From NCBI RefSeq assembly GCF_000218685.1, contig NW_006763298.1, positions 444,049 through 508,048 of the forward strand: a stretch of 64,000 nucleotides of DNA, in the 5' to 3' direction. Every line of letters starts with the position of its first letter. Within the stretch, counting starts at the first letter, position 1. This document shows positions 10,871-22,092 of this stretch, in pieces. The notes beneath the pieces are model-generated. The model had not been told where the DNA came from and did no database searches. It saw only the letters and a program-made list of their open reading frames with translations. This DNA is from Serpula lacrymans var. lacrymans S7.9. Taxonomy: Eukaryota; Basidiomycota; Agaricomycetes; Boletales; Serpulaceae. Made by a program: the position numbers and the translations under genes.

Positions 10871-12686
10871 TCAAGAGCTGCATCGCGAGCCCACACACCA
10901 AGAGGAGCGCCTGATAGAAGAGACCGTTAAAAAAGCCACGCAAAAAATAAATAGAAGACTGACAGCTGAACACCACCACACGACTTCAGGAGAACTGCCC
11001 AGCGTGAGATTGTATATTCCAAAGAGAATTGGACTGCGCAGAGCGAGAACGGCGGATTCGATGATGGAGAGTGCGGCGAGGACTCGGCCGAGCTCTGAAG
11101 GTGGGCTTGCGAGCGTCGTGAGCGTCTGGAGCGAGGGTACGGCTGGTGCGCCCAAGGAACCGATCGCCACAGCTACGTGAATTTATATCGAGTTAGACGC
11201 CGCCGAAAAGATCAAATTTTCGACTCACCTATAGATACTTGAGTAGGCGACTTGCTCACTGAGACCAAGAGCATGCCCAAGGTATCGATGAGGAAGCAGA
11301 CGCGACAAATTAACAATTCTTGCTTTGCAGACAGTTTTCGGGCCTTTTGAGCGCGCAAAGTGTCTTCGATAGATACATCCGCAGACGGCGCATTCGACGC
11401 GTCAGCGTTCGCATCGTTAGATACTTCAGCCCTAGGGCTATCTTCCGTCGACTCCCGGGTGCCAAACAACGGTTCGGATTGGGCGACATCCAATTGGACA
11501 GAATCCTCACTAACCACGCGACGATAGAGTACCTTGACGAGGGGCAGGATGCAGAGGACGGAAAAGGCACGTGAGACGGACATTGTCGCGGAAATCACAC
11601 CAGCCTGTACACACAGCGATACGCTCAGTCAGCGCCAGTCAGCAGCGGATAGCAGAGTACTTGCCTCGCTGGGAATCAAGCCAAACATGCGGTCAGACCA
11701 TACTATGAGGACGATGAAGGCACCAGTAGCAAGCATCATCATAAAGTCTACCAAGCCGAGGAGGCGGAGGGTGGGTTTTGAGGCGATGATGTAGAGGGGC
11801 TCGAGGAGTAGCTTTGCGGCACGTTCTGAGACTGCCTTTACTGCGGAGGATATGCGCGTTGTGGTGGTGGATTGAGAAGGTAATTGAGGAGCAACTGGCT
11901 GTGTGGTATGTACATGTTCGAGGACGCGGTGTTCCTTCTTTGGCTCACGTATGACGATGGTGAGATAGAGGAGATGGATGATCCAGGCGGCTAAACCGAC
12001 GCTGAAAGTGGCAACATAATGGCCGCCATCTACGAGTACGCCACTGATCAAGGGAGCGACTGCGGCTGCGGCCATGGACATGACGAGGATGAGACCGAGG
12101 TAGAAGGAACGGTTTTGCACGGAAGAGTTTTCTGCTATGATTGCCATTTCAGCTGCCTTCATGACAGAGTAGCTTCCACCGAGGCCCTTTATGACTGCGG
12201 CAAAGTATATGAAAATGGGGCGCCTCAAGGGAGCGAAGCCAGCTGAAAAGGGGGTGAAAAGGGGAATGATGAGAGAAGAGAGAGAGCGTACCACAGAGAA
12301 GCAGCCAAATTTCACCGAGAGTGGTGATGGCAGCTGCGATGGCAATGACGAGTTTCCTACTCTTTGCGTCTGATAGCCTTGCGTATGGACTGGATACGAG
12401 GATTGCTAGGAGACTGAGGAGGCCCATGTAGATTGCGAGATCAGTGGTGTATTTTTTCTGGGAGAAAGATGAGACTAGTTGGTTGAGGACGGGAGAGACA
12501 TACTTGGACAGCGGGGAGTCGACATATGTCGTCGTTGTGATCATAGTCTGGAAGAGAGATCTGGAGACGGTACTCGTCGCATCTGATCTGGCGAAAGAGA
12601 TATGTGCCGGGTAGCTCGAAGAGCTCGATGGAGAACGCCTGGAGAAAGACAAGGGGAAGGATGAGGAGTGGGTTTTGGGTGGCCAT
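10871..12686 (-). CDS. MFS transporter (general substrate type)
   Basis: My exon model is 12686-12504, 12457-12292, 12242-11665, 11604-11229 and 11172-10871, all phases consistent, giving 534 residues. Exon 1 starts MATQNPLLILPLVFLQAF. The protein shows about 11-12 hydrophobic segments, an MFS loop-2 motif (YARLSDAKSRK, a variant of GxLaDrxGrr) and a long polar central loop rich in Ser/Thr/Glu (EPKKEHRVLEHV to SERAAKLL). The third intron begins GCAAGT after GAG, a GC-AG intron. The start codon is 177 bp from the divergent P450 start, suggesting shared regulation. It probably exports a small organic molecule by proton antiport; the substrate cannot be read from sequence. Confidence 0.85.
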
Positions 12687-12863
12687 GGTGGACGGGCGAG
12701 AGCATGAGGGACAGTAGATGTACGTGAACAGACAAGGCTAGCCAAATGGGGAATGACGTAATGAATTGTCGGAAGTAAAGAATCGACGTTCGATCGGATC
12801 TGGCTTGTTCGGGTGCGAGAGTGTTCTTAAAGGTTGGTCGATGTGGCTGAGTGGAGACACGGG
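12687..12863. promoter_or_regulatory. Divergent promoter between MFS and P450 genes
   Basis: The two start codons are only 177 bp apart on opposite strands, so both genes must draw on the same short control region. I see no clear TATA box or repeated operator in it. Confidence 0.5.
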
Positions 12864-14726
12864 ATGATCTCACGCCAGCTGGCCACCGCTGCACTCGCTG
12901 CCGTTCTGCTGCGGTCTCTTGCTGTGCTGCTCAAGAAGTATGTGCTCGATCCCCTGCGCGATCCCCTCGCTCGCCTTCAGCGTCCCCGTGCTGCTTGGTT
13001 CCAAGGTCAATTCCGATTACTCACAGAGTTCGTCTCTCCCCTTCCTCCCATCTGTCCACCTAACAGCCAGTCTCTAGTCCGGCTCACAGCGCTCGACTCC
13101 TCGACAACTGGAAAAAGCTCTATGGTCCCACCTTTGTCTACCAAAAGTCAGGTCGCGTGCGTCTACTCTCTCTTCCCCCCTCTCTCTCTCCTCCTCACCT
13201 CTCCATCAGCATGACCTTCGTCTCATCACCCTCGACTTCACCGCTGTCTCTCATGTCCTCACCGAACCCTCCCTGTTCGGAAAGCCCGACTTGAACCGTT
13301 CCCTCTTCGCACACCCAGACGTCGTTCACCCCAGCTTCACCAACTTTGCGTCCCCCATGCTCAACCGCAAACTCATCACTCCCGCCTTCTCAGGAAGATC
13401 CCTCATGGCCATGTCTTCCATCTTCTTCCAGCGCGCAGAGGACCTCCGTGACTCTTGGCTCGCTGACATAGACCGTTCCCCAACAGCTGCACACGGTACT
13501 ATGACCCTCGACGTCATACCCCCCATCATTCAGACCACTTTCGAAGTCGTCAGCAACGCCTGCTTTGACACCCAGTCAAATCGCGGCGACAACTCAGAAA
13601 ACGGAAAGTCCGACGCTGCAGACCATCAGAAACTCTTCCGTGCCCTTCATCACTTGGCAGAACCCATCTCTACAGACCACCTCACTTGGCGTCGCAGGTT
13701 CACCTCCCTCATCCCCAACGGTGACCTCCTCTTCGTAAGTCTTTCACTTCTCCATTCTTAACCATCTCAACTCCCATTTACAGCCCTCAGACGCCATCAA
13801 TCTCATGAACTCCATGCTCGAGGATGTCGCTGAAATCGGCCTCAAGCTCATCCAAAGCAAAAAACAGGCCATCATCGCTGAAGCAAACGCAGGCATGGGA
13901 GAATCACAGGTCAAACCTTTGTTAAATCTCCTAGGTCAGTACACTCCTCTTCCCCTCAACTCAAATGCTTATTCTCTACATAGTCAAATCAAACATGGCA
14001 GCAGAACCTACTAAACGCTTGTCCGAGCTTGAAATTCTCGACCAGGTCGGAGGTATCATGATCGCAGGCGGTGACACCGTCGGCGTCGCTCTCTCATGGA
14101 CCCTCCACCTTCTGTCCATTCACCCAGAGATACAATCCCAACTGCGCGAACAGCTACTTGACATCCCTCACAACGCATCCGAAGTTAGCTTACTCAACAC
14201 CCTCAGCGAGGTTCCCCTCCTCGACGCCGTCCTCAAAGAAGCGCTTCGCGTGTGTCCCCCCGTACACGGGTTAGTCCGCGGTGCCCTCGAGGATACCATG
14301 ATCCCTCTTAGCGAACCTATCATGGTAGGCGGCAAGGAAACGAGACACGTCGAGATCCGCAAGGGTTCCGTCGTCCACATCCCCATCGAGGGTCTCAACT
14401 TGAGCGAAGACCTCTGGGGCCCAGACGCCGCCGAGTTCAGGCCCCAGCGTTGGCTAGACTGCGCGGGCGCAAGTCCGATGGTGGGCGGTATGAGAAATCC
14501 GGGTCTGGAAAGGGTGATGAGCTTCTCGTTTGGTGCGTTCGCGTGCCAGGGATACCGTATGGCGATGCACGAAGCGAAAGTCGTGCTTGATGTCCTCCTT
14601 CGCGCCTTTGTCTTCCGTCCGGCGGAAGGTATCGAGATTGGAAAGTGCCAGACGCTGTTTACGATGCCCAATGTGACCGGAACGCAGGGTCCGCGGTTAC
14701 CGCTGGTGGTGGAGAAGTACGAGTGA
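12864..14726 (+). CDS. Cytochrome P450 monooxygenase
   Basis: My exon model is 12864-13027, 13078-13156, 13210-13734, 13784-13934 and 13984-14726, giving 553 residues. An N-terminal membrane anchor (LATAALAAVLLRSLAVLL) precedes the catalytic domain. The I-helix reads GGIMIAGGDTVGVA, matching the AGxDT proton-relay motif; the K-helix reads KEALR (ExxR); FRPQRW stands for the PERF motif. The haem loop is FSFGAFACQGYR, with the cysteine ligand present but phenylalanine where arginine is usual. It would hydroxylate or epoxidise a hydrophobic substrate at the ER membrane. It is divergent from an MFS gene and next to a thioesterase, fitting a tailoring role in the cluster. Confidence 0.93.
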
Positions 14727-14973
14727 TGGACAAAAGCACTCGCCGTCTTCGCGACGGGAAGCGAGGAGGTTAGAGCGAGGGCCAGATGGCTTGTTAATTA
14801 CCCAAGTCGGAGCCATACTGTTGTTATGGGCAGTGTTAATATAAGATTTAGATTTAGTGCTCAGAATCTTGGAGTTAATATTTTTCCACATTTGAGACAA
14901 TTATAATGCATGGGGTGTGACTCTTGCATAAGAGCACCCACCTCCACTTTCAACTTGCAAATCAAAATCCATC

Positions 14974-15744
14974 ATGTCTTTCATGCCCATCTCTGATGCA
15001 GACACGACGCCGCTCGTGCTCATCCACGACATCTCAGGCTCGATATTCCCCTACGCGTCTCTAAGCATGCTCCCCCCACTCGAAAAGCACACCATCTCGG
15101 GCATCTCCGCCGCCCCCTTCCAAAAGCCCGACTCCATTCACGCCTGGGCACACACCTACGCCGCGCTCATCGCCGACAGCCTCCCACCCCCGCCATCATC
15201 ATCAACGTCCACGACCGCAACAAAACCCACTGGCAGCCCCCGCACGCAAGTCGTCCTAGGCGGCTGGTCACTCGGGGGCCTGCTCGCAGCCGAGATCGCG
15301 CGCATATTCGAGGGAACGCAGGAATACGCGCACATCGCCGTGCTCGGCGTCGTCCTGCTCGACTCGCACGCGCCATGGCACGTCCACACGCGAGACATGA
15401 CATCGGGGGCGCAGAACGCGGCGGCCAATGGCTCCGAGCTGCTCGCGAACGGAACGCCCTACCTCTCGCCGGGGGATATCCAGGCCGTGTACGCCCTGCT
15501 GGCGCGGAGCACGCGTGCGGAGTGGCCGGGCCTAGACGGCGTGCGCTGTCCGTACTGGCTAATCACGCCGACGCAGGACGGCGCGAATGGGATGGAGGAG
15601 TGGTTTGGGGAGGACAGGGCGGGAGAGGTGGTGAGGATTGCGGAGGGCGAGGAGGGGTGCGATCATTTTTCGATGATGGAGGATGACTGGATCGAGCAGG
15701 TGGGCGAGGCGCTTGCGAAGGTGTTGGATAAGGTCGTGCTGTGA
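14974..15744 (+). CDS. Free-standing thioesterase (alpha/beta hydrolase)
   Basis: A single-exon ORF of 256 residues with an ATG in a good context (ATCATGTCT). It opens TTPLVLIHDISGSIFPY, the oxyanion-region signature of thioesterase domains attached to NRPS/PKS systems. GGWSLGG supplies the nucleophile serine (Ser99), LLDSHAPW the aspartate (Asp130), and CDHFSMM the histidine (His231). It probably hydrolyses acyl or peptidyl thioesters, either releasing product from the NRPS at 26480-32654, which has no thioesterase of its own, or editing mis-loaded carriers. A decayed duplicate lies just downstream. GC content is high compared with the flanking repeats. Confidence 0.88.
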   Translation: MSFMPISDADTTPLVLIHDISGSIFPYASLSMLPPLEKHTISGISAAPFQKPDSIHAWAHTYAALIADSLPPPPSSSTSTTATKPTGSPRTQVVLGGWSLGGLLAAEIARIFEGTQEYAHIAVLGVVLLDSHAPWHVHTRDMTSGAQNAAANGSELLANGTPYLSPGDIQAVYALLARSTRAEWPGLDGVRCPYWLITPTQDGANGMEEWFGEDRAGEVVRIAEGEEGCDHFSMMEDDWIEQVGEALAKVLDKVVL

Positions 15745-17205
15745 AAACATTATGATGTGCTTTAACATCCACTTTGTATGTACTGAAACTCTATCAGTCC
15801 AAGGTCTTTGCTCATGTAGACGATAACGTTCTGTATAGATGACCATCTGTCTCGCACAAAAAACAAGTTTGGATAAAATAAGTTATGGGCAAAGAAATCT
15901 CATTACTAGTATGATTAGTCTAATCTGGTGCTATTCTTGTTAACGGATCCGGAGATTTCAAGGCTTTAGTCCTGGAGCTCGAGGCTCACCTGTCCATATC
16001 GTGTCCATAGAGCAAGATAAATTACATTCCTTGTCACATTCCAGAAGATATACCGATACAAGTGTACCTTTTCTAGAGCCAGGATCAGGTGCTGTGCATG
16101 TTTGATCGGAGGAGGAATAACACCGTTTCAATTGATTAGGTGACTCTTCATGGAATCACAGAGCTTTCAAGTTCCCCGTCTCGTCATCCCAGCTTCGCCG
16201 CGGCAGCGCCTGAATAATTAAATGTAGAAGCTACCTGGTGCAGCGTACTCGCCGCTTTTGCTCATCCATCATAACTCGGGTTTCCCCCTCTTAGATTCTA
16301 CGCGTGTTCAAACCCGATAACCCACAGCCGTCACCACCAGCCTCCCACACGCACATACGTATCCCAAGTCAATCTTACGTGGAGTCATCTACTCGCGGCA
16401 GAGATTGCGGACACAATCGAAGCGGTGGGCAAGTTCATGCATATCGCAGTACCCGGCATCATACTCTTCACATGCTCCATGGCACGTCCACTCGCCAAGT
16501 AGATCCGAGTTGCTCGCGAAGGGAGGAGCTCGATAGTTTCTCGTACCAGCCAAATCAGTAACATGCTGGCGTGGACCACACGTGCAGTGGGGCAGGGGGT
16601 GGGCGAGGCCCTTGCAAACGTCATGTTGCATGAGATTGCACTCAAGAACGACATGTACCCAATCTTATACGTATGTACTGTCAATTCCTCCGTAGCGCTT
16701 TTGCTCATGATCGTCCCGAACTTTAGACGATAACCAACATTCTTGTAATAGATGTTTCAGATCCAAAATATAAATAGGTTCACAAGTTCACAATCCTCGT
16801 GGCTGAGCGTTGAGTTTTGGACAAGATAATTTGACTGTTGATATCAATATGGTTAGTCTAGTACAGGGTCGATTCCGTTGTTTTCGCCTATGGAAATTTC
16901 AAGGCGTTATCCTGAAGGTCATGAGCATCTGAACCGCGTATCGATTATCAAGTGGGGGAAAACACGTTGCTAATCAGATTTCAGAAGATACTAATGTGTG
17001 ACAGCTGTCCCCGTGCTAGTCGGTTGACACTGTGAATGTATGTGGTCGACACCGGAGGAGAAATAGTTCTGCTTCGACTGATCCAGTAGCTCGTCGTGGA
17101 ATCACAGAGCTTCCCTGTCGCTTTATTCGGTTCGCAGGACTTAAATATCGAAAGGTATTCAAGGCCATTGTAGTCATTTCCCTCGACTATTCAGTGATCG
17201 CCATC
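15745..17205. repeat. Diverged tandem duplication of the thioesterase 3' half and downstream DNA
   Basis: Two successive stretches align in order. The 3' half of the thioesterase gene (about 15240-15740) matches 16340-16640. The downstream DNA (TATGTACTG..., ...GCTCATG, ...TTTGGACAAGATAA, ...GAAATTTCAAGGC, ...CATTCCAGAAGATA) matches 16670-17000. The segment ending TGGAATCACAGAGCTT occurs at 16150-16166 and again at 17096-17112, just upstream of the phosphatase start. The unit is about 0.95-1 kb and the copies are well diverged. Confidence 0.7.
16380..16640 (+). pseudogene. Thioesterase pseudogene (duplicate of 14974-15744)
   Basis: Read from 16380 the frame gives WSHLLAAEIADTIEA, matching WSLGGLLAAEIARIFEG of the intact gene but lacking the two glycines of the nucleophile elbow. 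It continues to HIAVPGIIL, then shifts frame and gives HAPWHVHS (from 16471), SELLA, and near 16595 GVGEALANV, matching the C-terminus VGEALAKV. The middle, including the catalytic histidine region, is deleted. It cannot be active. Confidence 0.82.
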
Positions 17206-18437
17206 ATGGCTCTCCAAGACCACTCCTCCCCGCCTTTTATCGTTATCGACGGCGTCCACAACTTTCGTATGATAGGTCAACCCTTTATCAACATTAAACC
17301 AAACATCATCTTTCGGAGTGGTGATCCCATAGGTATCACAGAGGAGGGGAGAAAAGAGTTGGTGGACCGACTCAAAATTAAAACCATCGTCGACATGCGT
17401 TTAGAACGCCCGCCCGTCGAGCACAACATTGATGGTACCCAGTGGCTGTTCGTTTCTTCTGAGGAGCAACAGACGAGAAAGGAGGTGCAGCTGATCGAGT
17501 CATGGATGCAGCAGTTAGAGCTAGCAGAACAGCAGCTGGAATTGTGGGTGCAGGAGGCGGAGCTGTATTTGGAGAAGGAGAAGGAAGAGGATGGAGAGCA
17601 ACTGGAGAAGCTGAAGCAGCAGGAGATAGAGCTGGAGAAGCAACTGGCAGATCTGGAGAAGCAGCTAGACGAGGAACAGTCGAAACCAGAGCAGTGGAGT
17701 CAAGCATTCCCCCCTAAACTCAACTTGGACAATTTCCAAGAGGATGCGAAAAAAGTTAGTTATGCCCAATTGAGCAGAATATACATCTCACAAGTAACTT
17801 CGGATAGGAATTCATCAAAACGTACACCGAGGCACTGAAAGAAAACAAAAGTGCCTTCGAACTTTTCTTCAAACATATCAAGAACAATCCCGGTCAGCCA
17901 GTCCTAGTCCACTGCTCCGGTGAGTTCAATTTCTATCCAAACAACACTCTTATAACGCAACTTCAAATTCAGCCGGAAAGGACAGGACAGGGTTAGCGAT
18001 AGCTCTACTTCTTATGGTACGGCGGTCTCTGTCTCTCGACTCTGTTCACGATAAGTCTCATACCTTCCCAACTTTAGACCCTCGGTGTGGATGATAAAGC
18101 CATCGCTCATGATTACGCGTTATCGAGCATTGGCATCAAGCCTATTTCTCCAAAGATGAAGGAACAGCTCAAAGCACGTTTCGAGGCTAGTGGTCGTGGA
18201 TACAATCCACAAGGGATGGAGAACTTCCTTGATGTAAAGTGAGTTATGCGTCAGTCCCAAATAGGGGCATATAAGTGGGCCACGATACTCATCATCTGTT
18301 CAAGGGATGAGATCATGCTTGCGGTACTGGAGGCAGTGAGGGTTGCCTTCGACGGAATAGAGAACTATTTGAAGACATATTTGAATTTGACAGCCGAAGA
18401 TATAGAGATAATCCGTGGGAGCTTGGCTGTAAACTGA
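17206..18437 (+). CDS. Tyrosine/dual-specificity phosphatase with coiled-coil insertion
   Basis: My exon model is 17206-17754, 17808-17919, 17973-18016, 18078-18238 and 18305-18437, giving 332 residues. The N-terminus (FIVIDGVHNFRMIG, FRSGDPIGITEEGR, KTIVDMR) and the P-loop VHCSAGKDRTG, split by an intron after the first glycine codon base, match the Y_phosphatase3/LipA-like family: cysteine nucleophile, CX5R and general architecture are intact. Residues about 85-165 form a Glu/Gln/Leu-rich heptad region (QLELAEQQLELWVQ, LEKLKQQEIELEKQL), absent from the paralogue at 32807-33880. That insertion is a predicted coiled coil. It could dephosphorylate protein or phosphoinositide; a link to the cluster is only positional. 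Confidence 0.85.
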
Positions 18438-19409
18438 TTTCTTGTACATCTTGTATTCACCCAGATACTAGTCTACTAGTCTCGTAGCAATGTAACATCT
18501 GACCTTTGGTGCGAATGAAAGACTGTAAAGGCTATCTAAACGAAATTCTCAAATTAGGTCGTTAAAGAGGCGTTGGGTTTAACAAGTTGATCCGACCCAT
18601 GAGGACGAAGCTTCGATCCCAAACTCTATATTGATGTTCACCATCGCCTGAGACTATGGGTAGAGAGAATTTGCGGGAGCTTGATTTTGAACAGATTACA
18701 TAGGTATCAGTCGCAAGGCAATGCATTAAAACAGTCTCCTGAATCAGATATTCAAAAGAACTTGAAGCTGCTGGTATTCACAATCACCATAAGAAGGCGG
18801 CGGCTACACCAAATTGTGGTCTGTTCCAATGTCTCGCGGGAAGCTTTGATGCTTCTGCCGTTCTGTGCATAGAGACACTCTGCATCGAAAATGGTGCACC
18901 TTGGAACGTCTGACTGGAGGTATCATTTTCGTATGACTGAACATAATTATTGTATTACCCAAGCTTTCTGTCGACTGTCTCGCTGTGGATAAACTCATTG
19001 GACTCATTGTGGTTTCCGAAAACAAACACATGATCTGCGTTGTTGTTCCTTTAATATGTCACCTTTTGATCAACTAACCAACAATCGAAGATCGTCTCGA
19101 TCATCGATTACTCGCCAACCCAATCGTTGCGATCGAAAGAGATCATGGCGAGCTGTCAAGACACCGGCCTATCTCTGACTCAACAACCCATCCGTAAGCA
19201 ACGTGAATGAAGTGATACCAGGACATCGATAAAGTAGCCAGCTGAATTTCAAAGACTTTGTAGAAAGCGACAAAACATGACATTGCGTAATATATGAAGT
19301 TAGTGTGACATTAGCGAGATCGTACGTGAACATCATATACTCGAATCGTAACATAGAAAACTCATCCCTTGACTTCTATTATTGTCAAGGTTTTTACTCG
19401 TGAGGGATT
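18438..19409. other. Intergenic, no recognised feature
   Basis: About 970 bp between the phosphatase (+) and the 3' end of the lyase gene (-). Short ORFs on both strands have no recognisable content, and I find no repeat shared with the rest of the window. Confidence 0.5.
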
Positions 19410-22092
19410 TTAGTTCACATATCCACCTCCGCTACCAGTCGCGTAGCCATTACCCGATCCGTTCGTGTTGCCATTGGCATACCCGTTCCCGTGACCGTTA
19501 GCTTTGGCCACACCACCGTTGGGAATAGGAGCAGGTTCAACTTCGCCTTCCAAAATGTCAACCAAGAGTTGTGAGAATGCAGGAGTATCCCATGCGTGGT
19601 AGATCTTAGCAACTTCCGTTCCGATCGTCGTGCTATCCCTGCTTGGGTGGCCCCAGTGCAAGTTGACACCAAGTGTCTCGCGCACAAACGCGTACAACAT
19701 CCTAGTGCGACCAAGGAGAGAAAGACCAGAGTCAGCAGATCCAGGGACAAAGTTGTCACGGATCTCGTTGAAGAGGCTGTGACCATGTTTAGCGATGGCA
19801 ACTCGCCATTGGTCGATAGCGGAGAGACGGATGTCGGCCGCCAGGAACGTTGGCTGGCGCAATAAAGTGGCGGTGAGCTCCGACGTGACAAACTCGAAAC
19901 GAGGTAGGGAGTCTTGGTCAGTCGAAGTGTTGAGGAGAATCTTGGTGCGATCGATGAGAGGGCGCATGAATTCGGCGTCAATGGTGACAGTGGGGAAATG
20001 TGCGATAGCCTCGGCTTCAATAGCAGCGAAGAAGACCTTCCTGAAGGAAGTCTCCATGGCGCGAAGGTCCACAGCTTGGCAGAGGGCGAATACGTGCGTC
20101 GACATCAACTGCAATGAAAATATATATTAGTACCAGCAAACATCTAGGCGATATAGAAATCTATTGACCATCTTTGTAAGTCTGGCAACCTCCAATGTGT
20201 AGCGAGCGCTAACGAGGGCCATAGAGTTGATGGACCTGGTTAATGAATAGAATTAATGAGTATACAACCATTGCGCCAAGAGAGAGACACTGACTGGTTG
20301 TGCATCTCTGCAGAGTTGACATGGGTGCTGACGGGGTTAGACAGATATGCGATTTCTGTACGGCAGAGACGTTAGTGAGGGGCAGAGGAAGCAAGAGGGA
20401 GGGCTTACCAGAAAGATATGCGGCAGCAGCAACATCCACACCCTTCAGACTGTAGTCAACACTAGGCTCTCCAACAGCAAGATTAGGTGGGAGACCGCAG
20501 TTCATGGTGTGGTTCAACAAGTCAGTAAGCTGGGCAAACATCAACTTGGCTGGATTCATAATCGAAGCATGAGCCAAATGACAGAAGCACTATATTGAGA
20601 TGTGACTGACCGATGTGGTGGACAGAGAGTCTCATTTTTTCGGTAGCCTGTGAGTAGGGGATTACACGTGCAATTAACGATGAAGTAGTTAGGTGAACTA
20701 ACCGAAGTGACAGCCATAGCCATGAAGTTAGCACCGTGGTGCAGGAAGTCACCGTCGAGGTCAACGATAGGGTTGTCAGTGGTTGAGTTCAACTCAATCT
20801 CCATGGTCTTCTGAGCTGAAAGGATGTCCTCGAGCTGGGGACCGAGCCACTGGGGCGAGGCACGAAGGCAGTATCGATCCTGACGAAGTTTCATTTCCGG
20901 ATCCGACTCGACGTGGTGAGTGCGAGCGAGGTTAGAGGAAAGGAGGACACGACGGATGTTAGCAGCCACCTCGATCTGTCCAGGGTGAGGGCGAGTTTGC
21001 TCATGCAGGTATGGGTTGAATGGCTCCTGGAAACCTTTGAGGACCTCAACAGCTATATACAAATACAATTAAGTCAAGAATACATAGATCGATGAGTGAA
21101 TGCTTACCAAACGCAGTCAAGACTTGAGAGGCAACAGCAGCGATATGGCACTCGTGCACTGCGATAGTGGCTACTGCAGCGGAAGCGCCAGTCCCGTTGA
21201 TGAGAGACAAACCCTCCTTTGCGATCAGCTCAATGGGCTTCATGTCGACATTTTTCAGGACTGTCGCAGAGTTGTACAACTTACGGTCCGCACTATTGGG
21301 AGCAGTGAGTGAGTCGAGAGCAGTCAGTTATTCCTGAAGGGAGACTCACCCTTCACCGTGCCATGCATAAATGTCCTCGTGACCAGTAAGAACGCTTGCG
21401 ATGTAAGCCAGAGGGCCAAGATCTCCGGACGCGCTCACAGACTGACGTAGAGGTACACATGGTGCGATATTGTGGGTCAAGAATTTGTGAAGGTGATCAA
21501 TAACGATCCATCGCGTGCCAGATTGAGCCCGAATGAGCGAGTTGAGTCGGACAAGAATGACACCACGTATCCACTCTTGAGGGAACATCAAATCATGTTC
21601 CTCGGGTGTGAGCGTCTTGCCCTCGGTGATAACAGGCAGGATACCGGCTTGGCAATGTGCTAGAAGCGATTTTTGAAGGAGGGCAGTTTGCTTCGTGCGG
21701 GTGGTGGCTTAAAAATATGTAAACCTTCGTCAAAGCCTGGTCATGCATTCACCTAAATGCGTATTGAGCTTACCACTTCCTCCGAAACCGGTGGTCACAC
21801 CGTACTGGCTCTGCTCGCCTCCCGAGAGTTTTGCGACCAATGCAACAGCAGCTGCAATGGTGTTTTTCTTGTTATCCGATGAGTCAAGCTTGGGCTGGTG
21901 GACTTGGCTGGTTGATTATAGATAATCAGCACCATGGAATGTGTGGATGAACGATATAGGAACATACCGTGCAACGGCGATCACAGAAGGAACATCTAAA
22001 CTGTAGCCATCAATGAACACCTGTTTTTCTGATCCAGAAACAAGATCGCGGATGGAAGAAAGTTGCTGGGAGATACAAGCAAGGTGAGCCAT
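19410..22092 (-). CDS. Phenylalanine/histidine ammonia-lyase family enzyme
   Basis: About nine or ten exons; I place 22092-21968, 21907-21774, 21707-21350, 21292-21108, 21052-20703, several short ones near 20650-20165, and 20108-19410. QYGVTTGFGGSG carries the catalytic tyrosine loop. VSASGDLGPLAYIA contains Ala-Ser-Gly, which cyclises to the MIO electrophile. NGTGASAAVA, STTDNPIVD, KLMFAQLTDLL and NPVSTHVNSAEMHNQS are further family blocks. The reaction is loss of ammonia from phenylalanine (possibly tyrosine) to give cinnamate. The substrate-selectivity pair reads His-Cys (LLAHCQAG). The C-terminus ends in a Gly/Asn-rich tail (GNGYANGNTNGSGNGYATG) beyond the usual end. It sits between cluster genes and may feed aromatic acid to the NRPS. 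Confidence 0.93.

Noticed and set aside
15156..15846. Minus-strand ORFs opposite the thioesterase.
   Set aside because: Shadow frames of a high-GC gene; the plus frame has the full catalytic triad.
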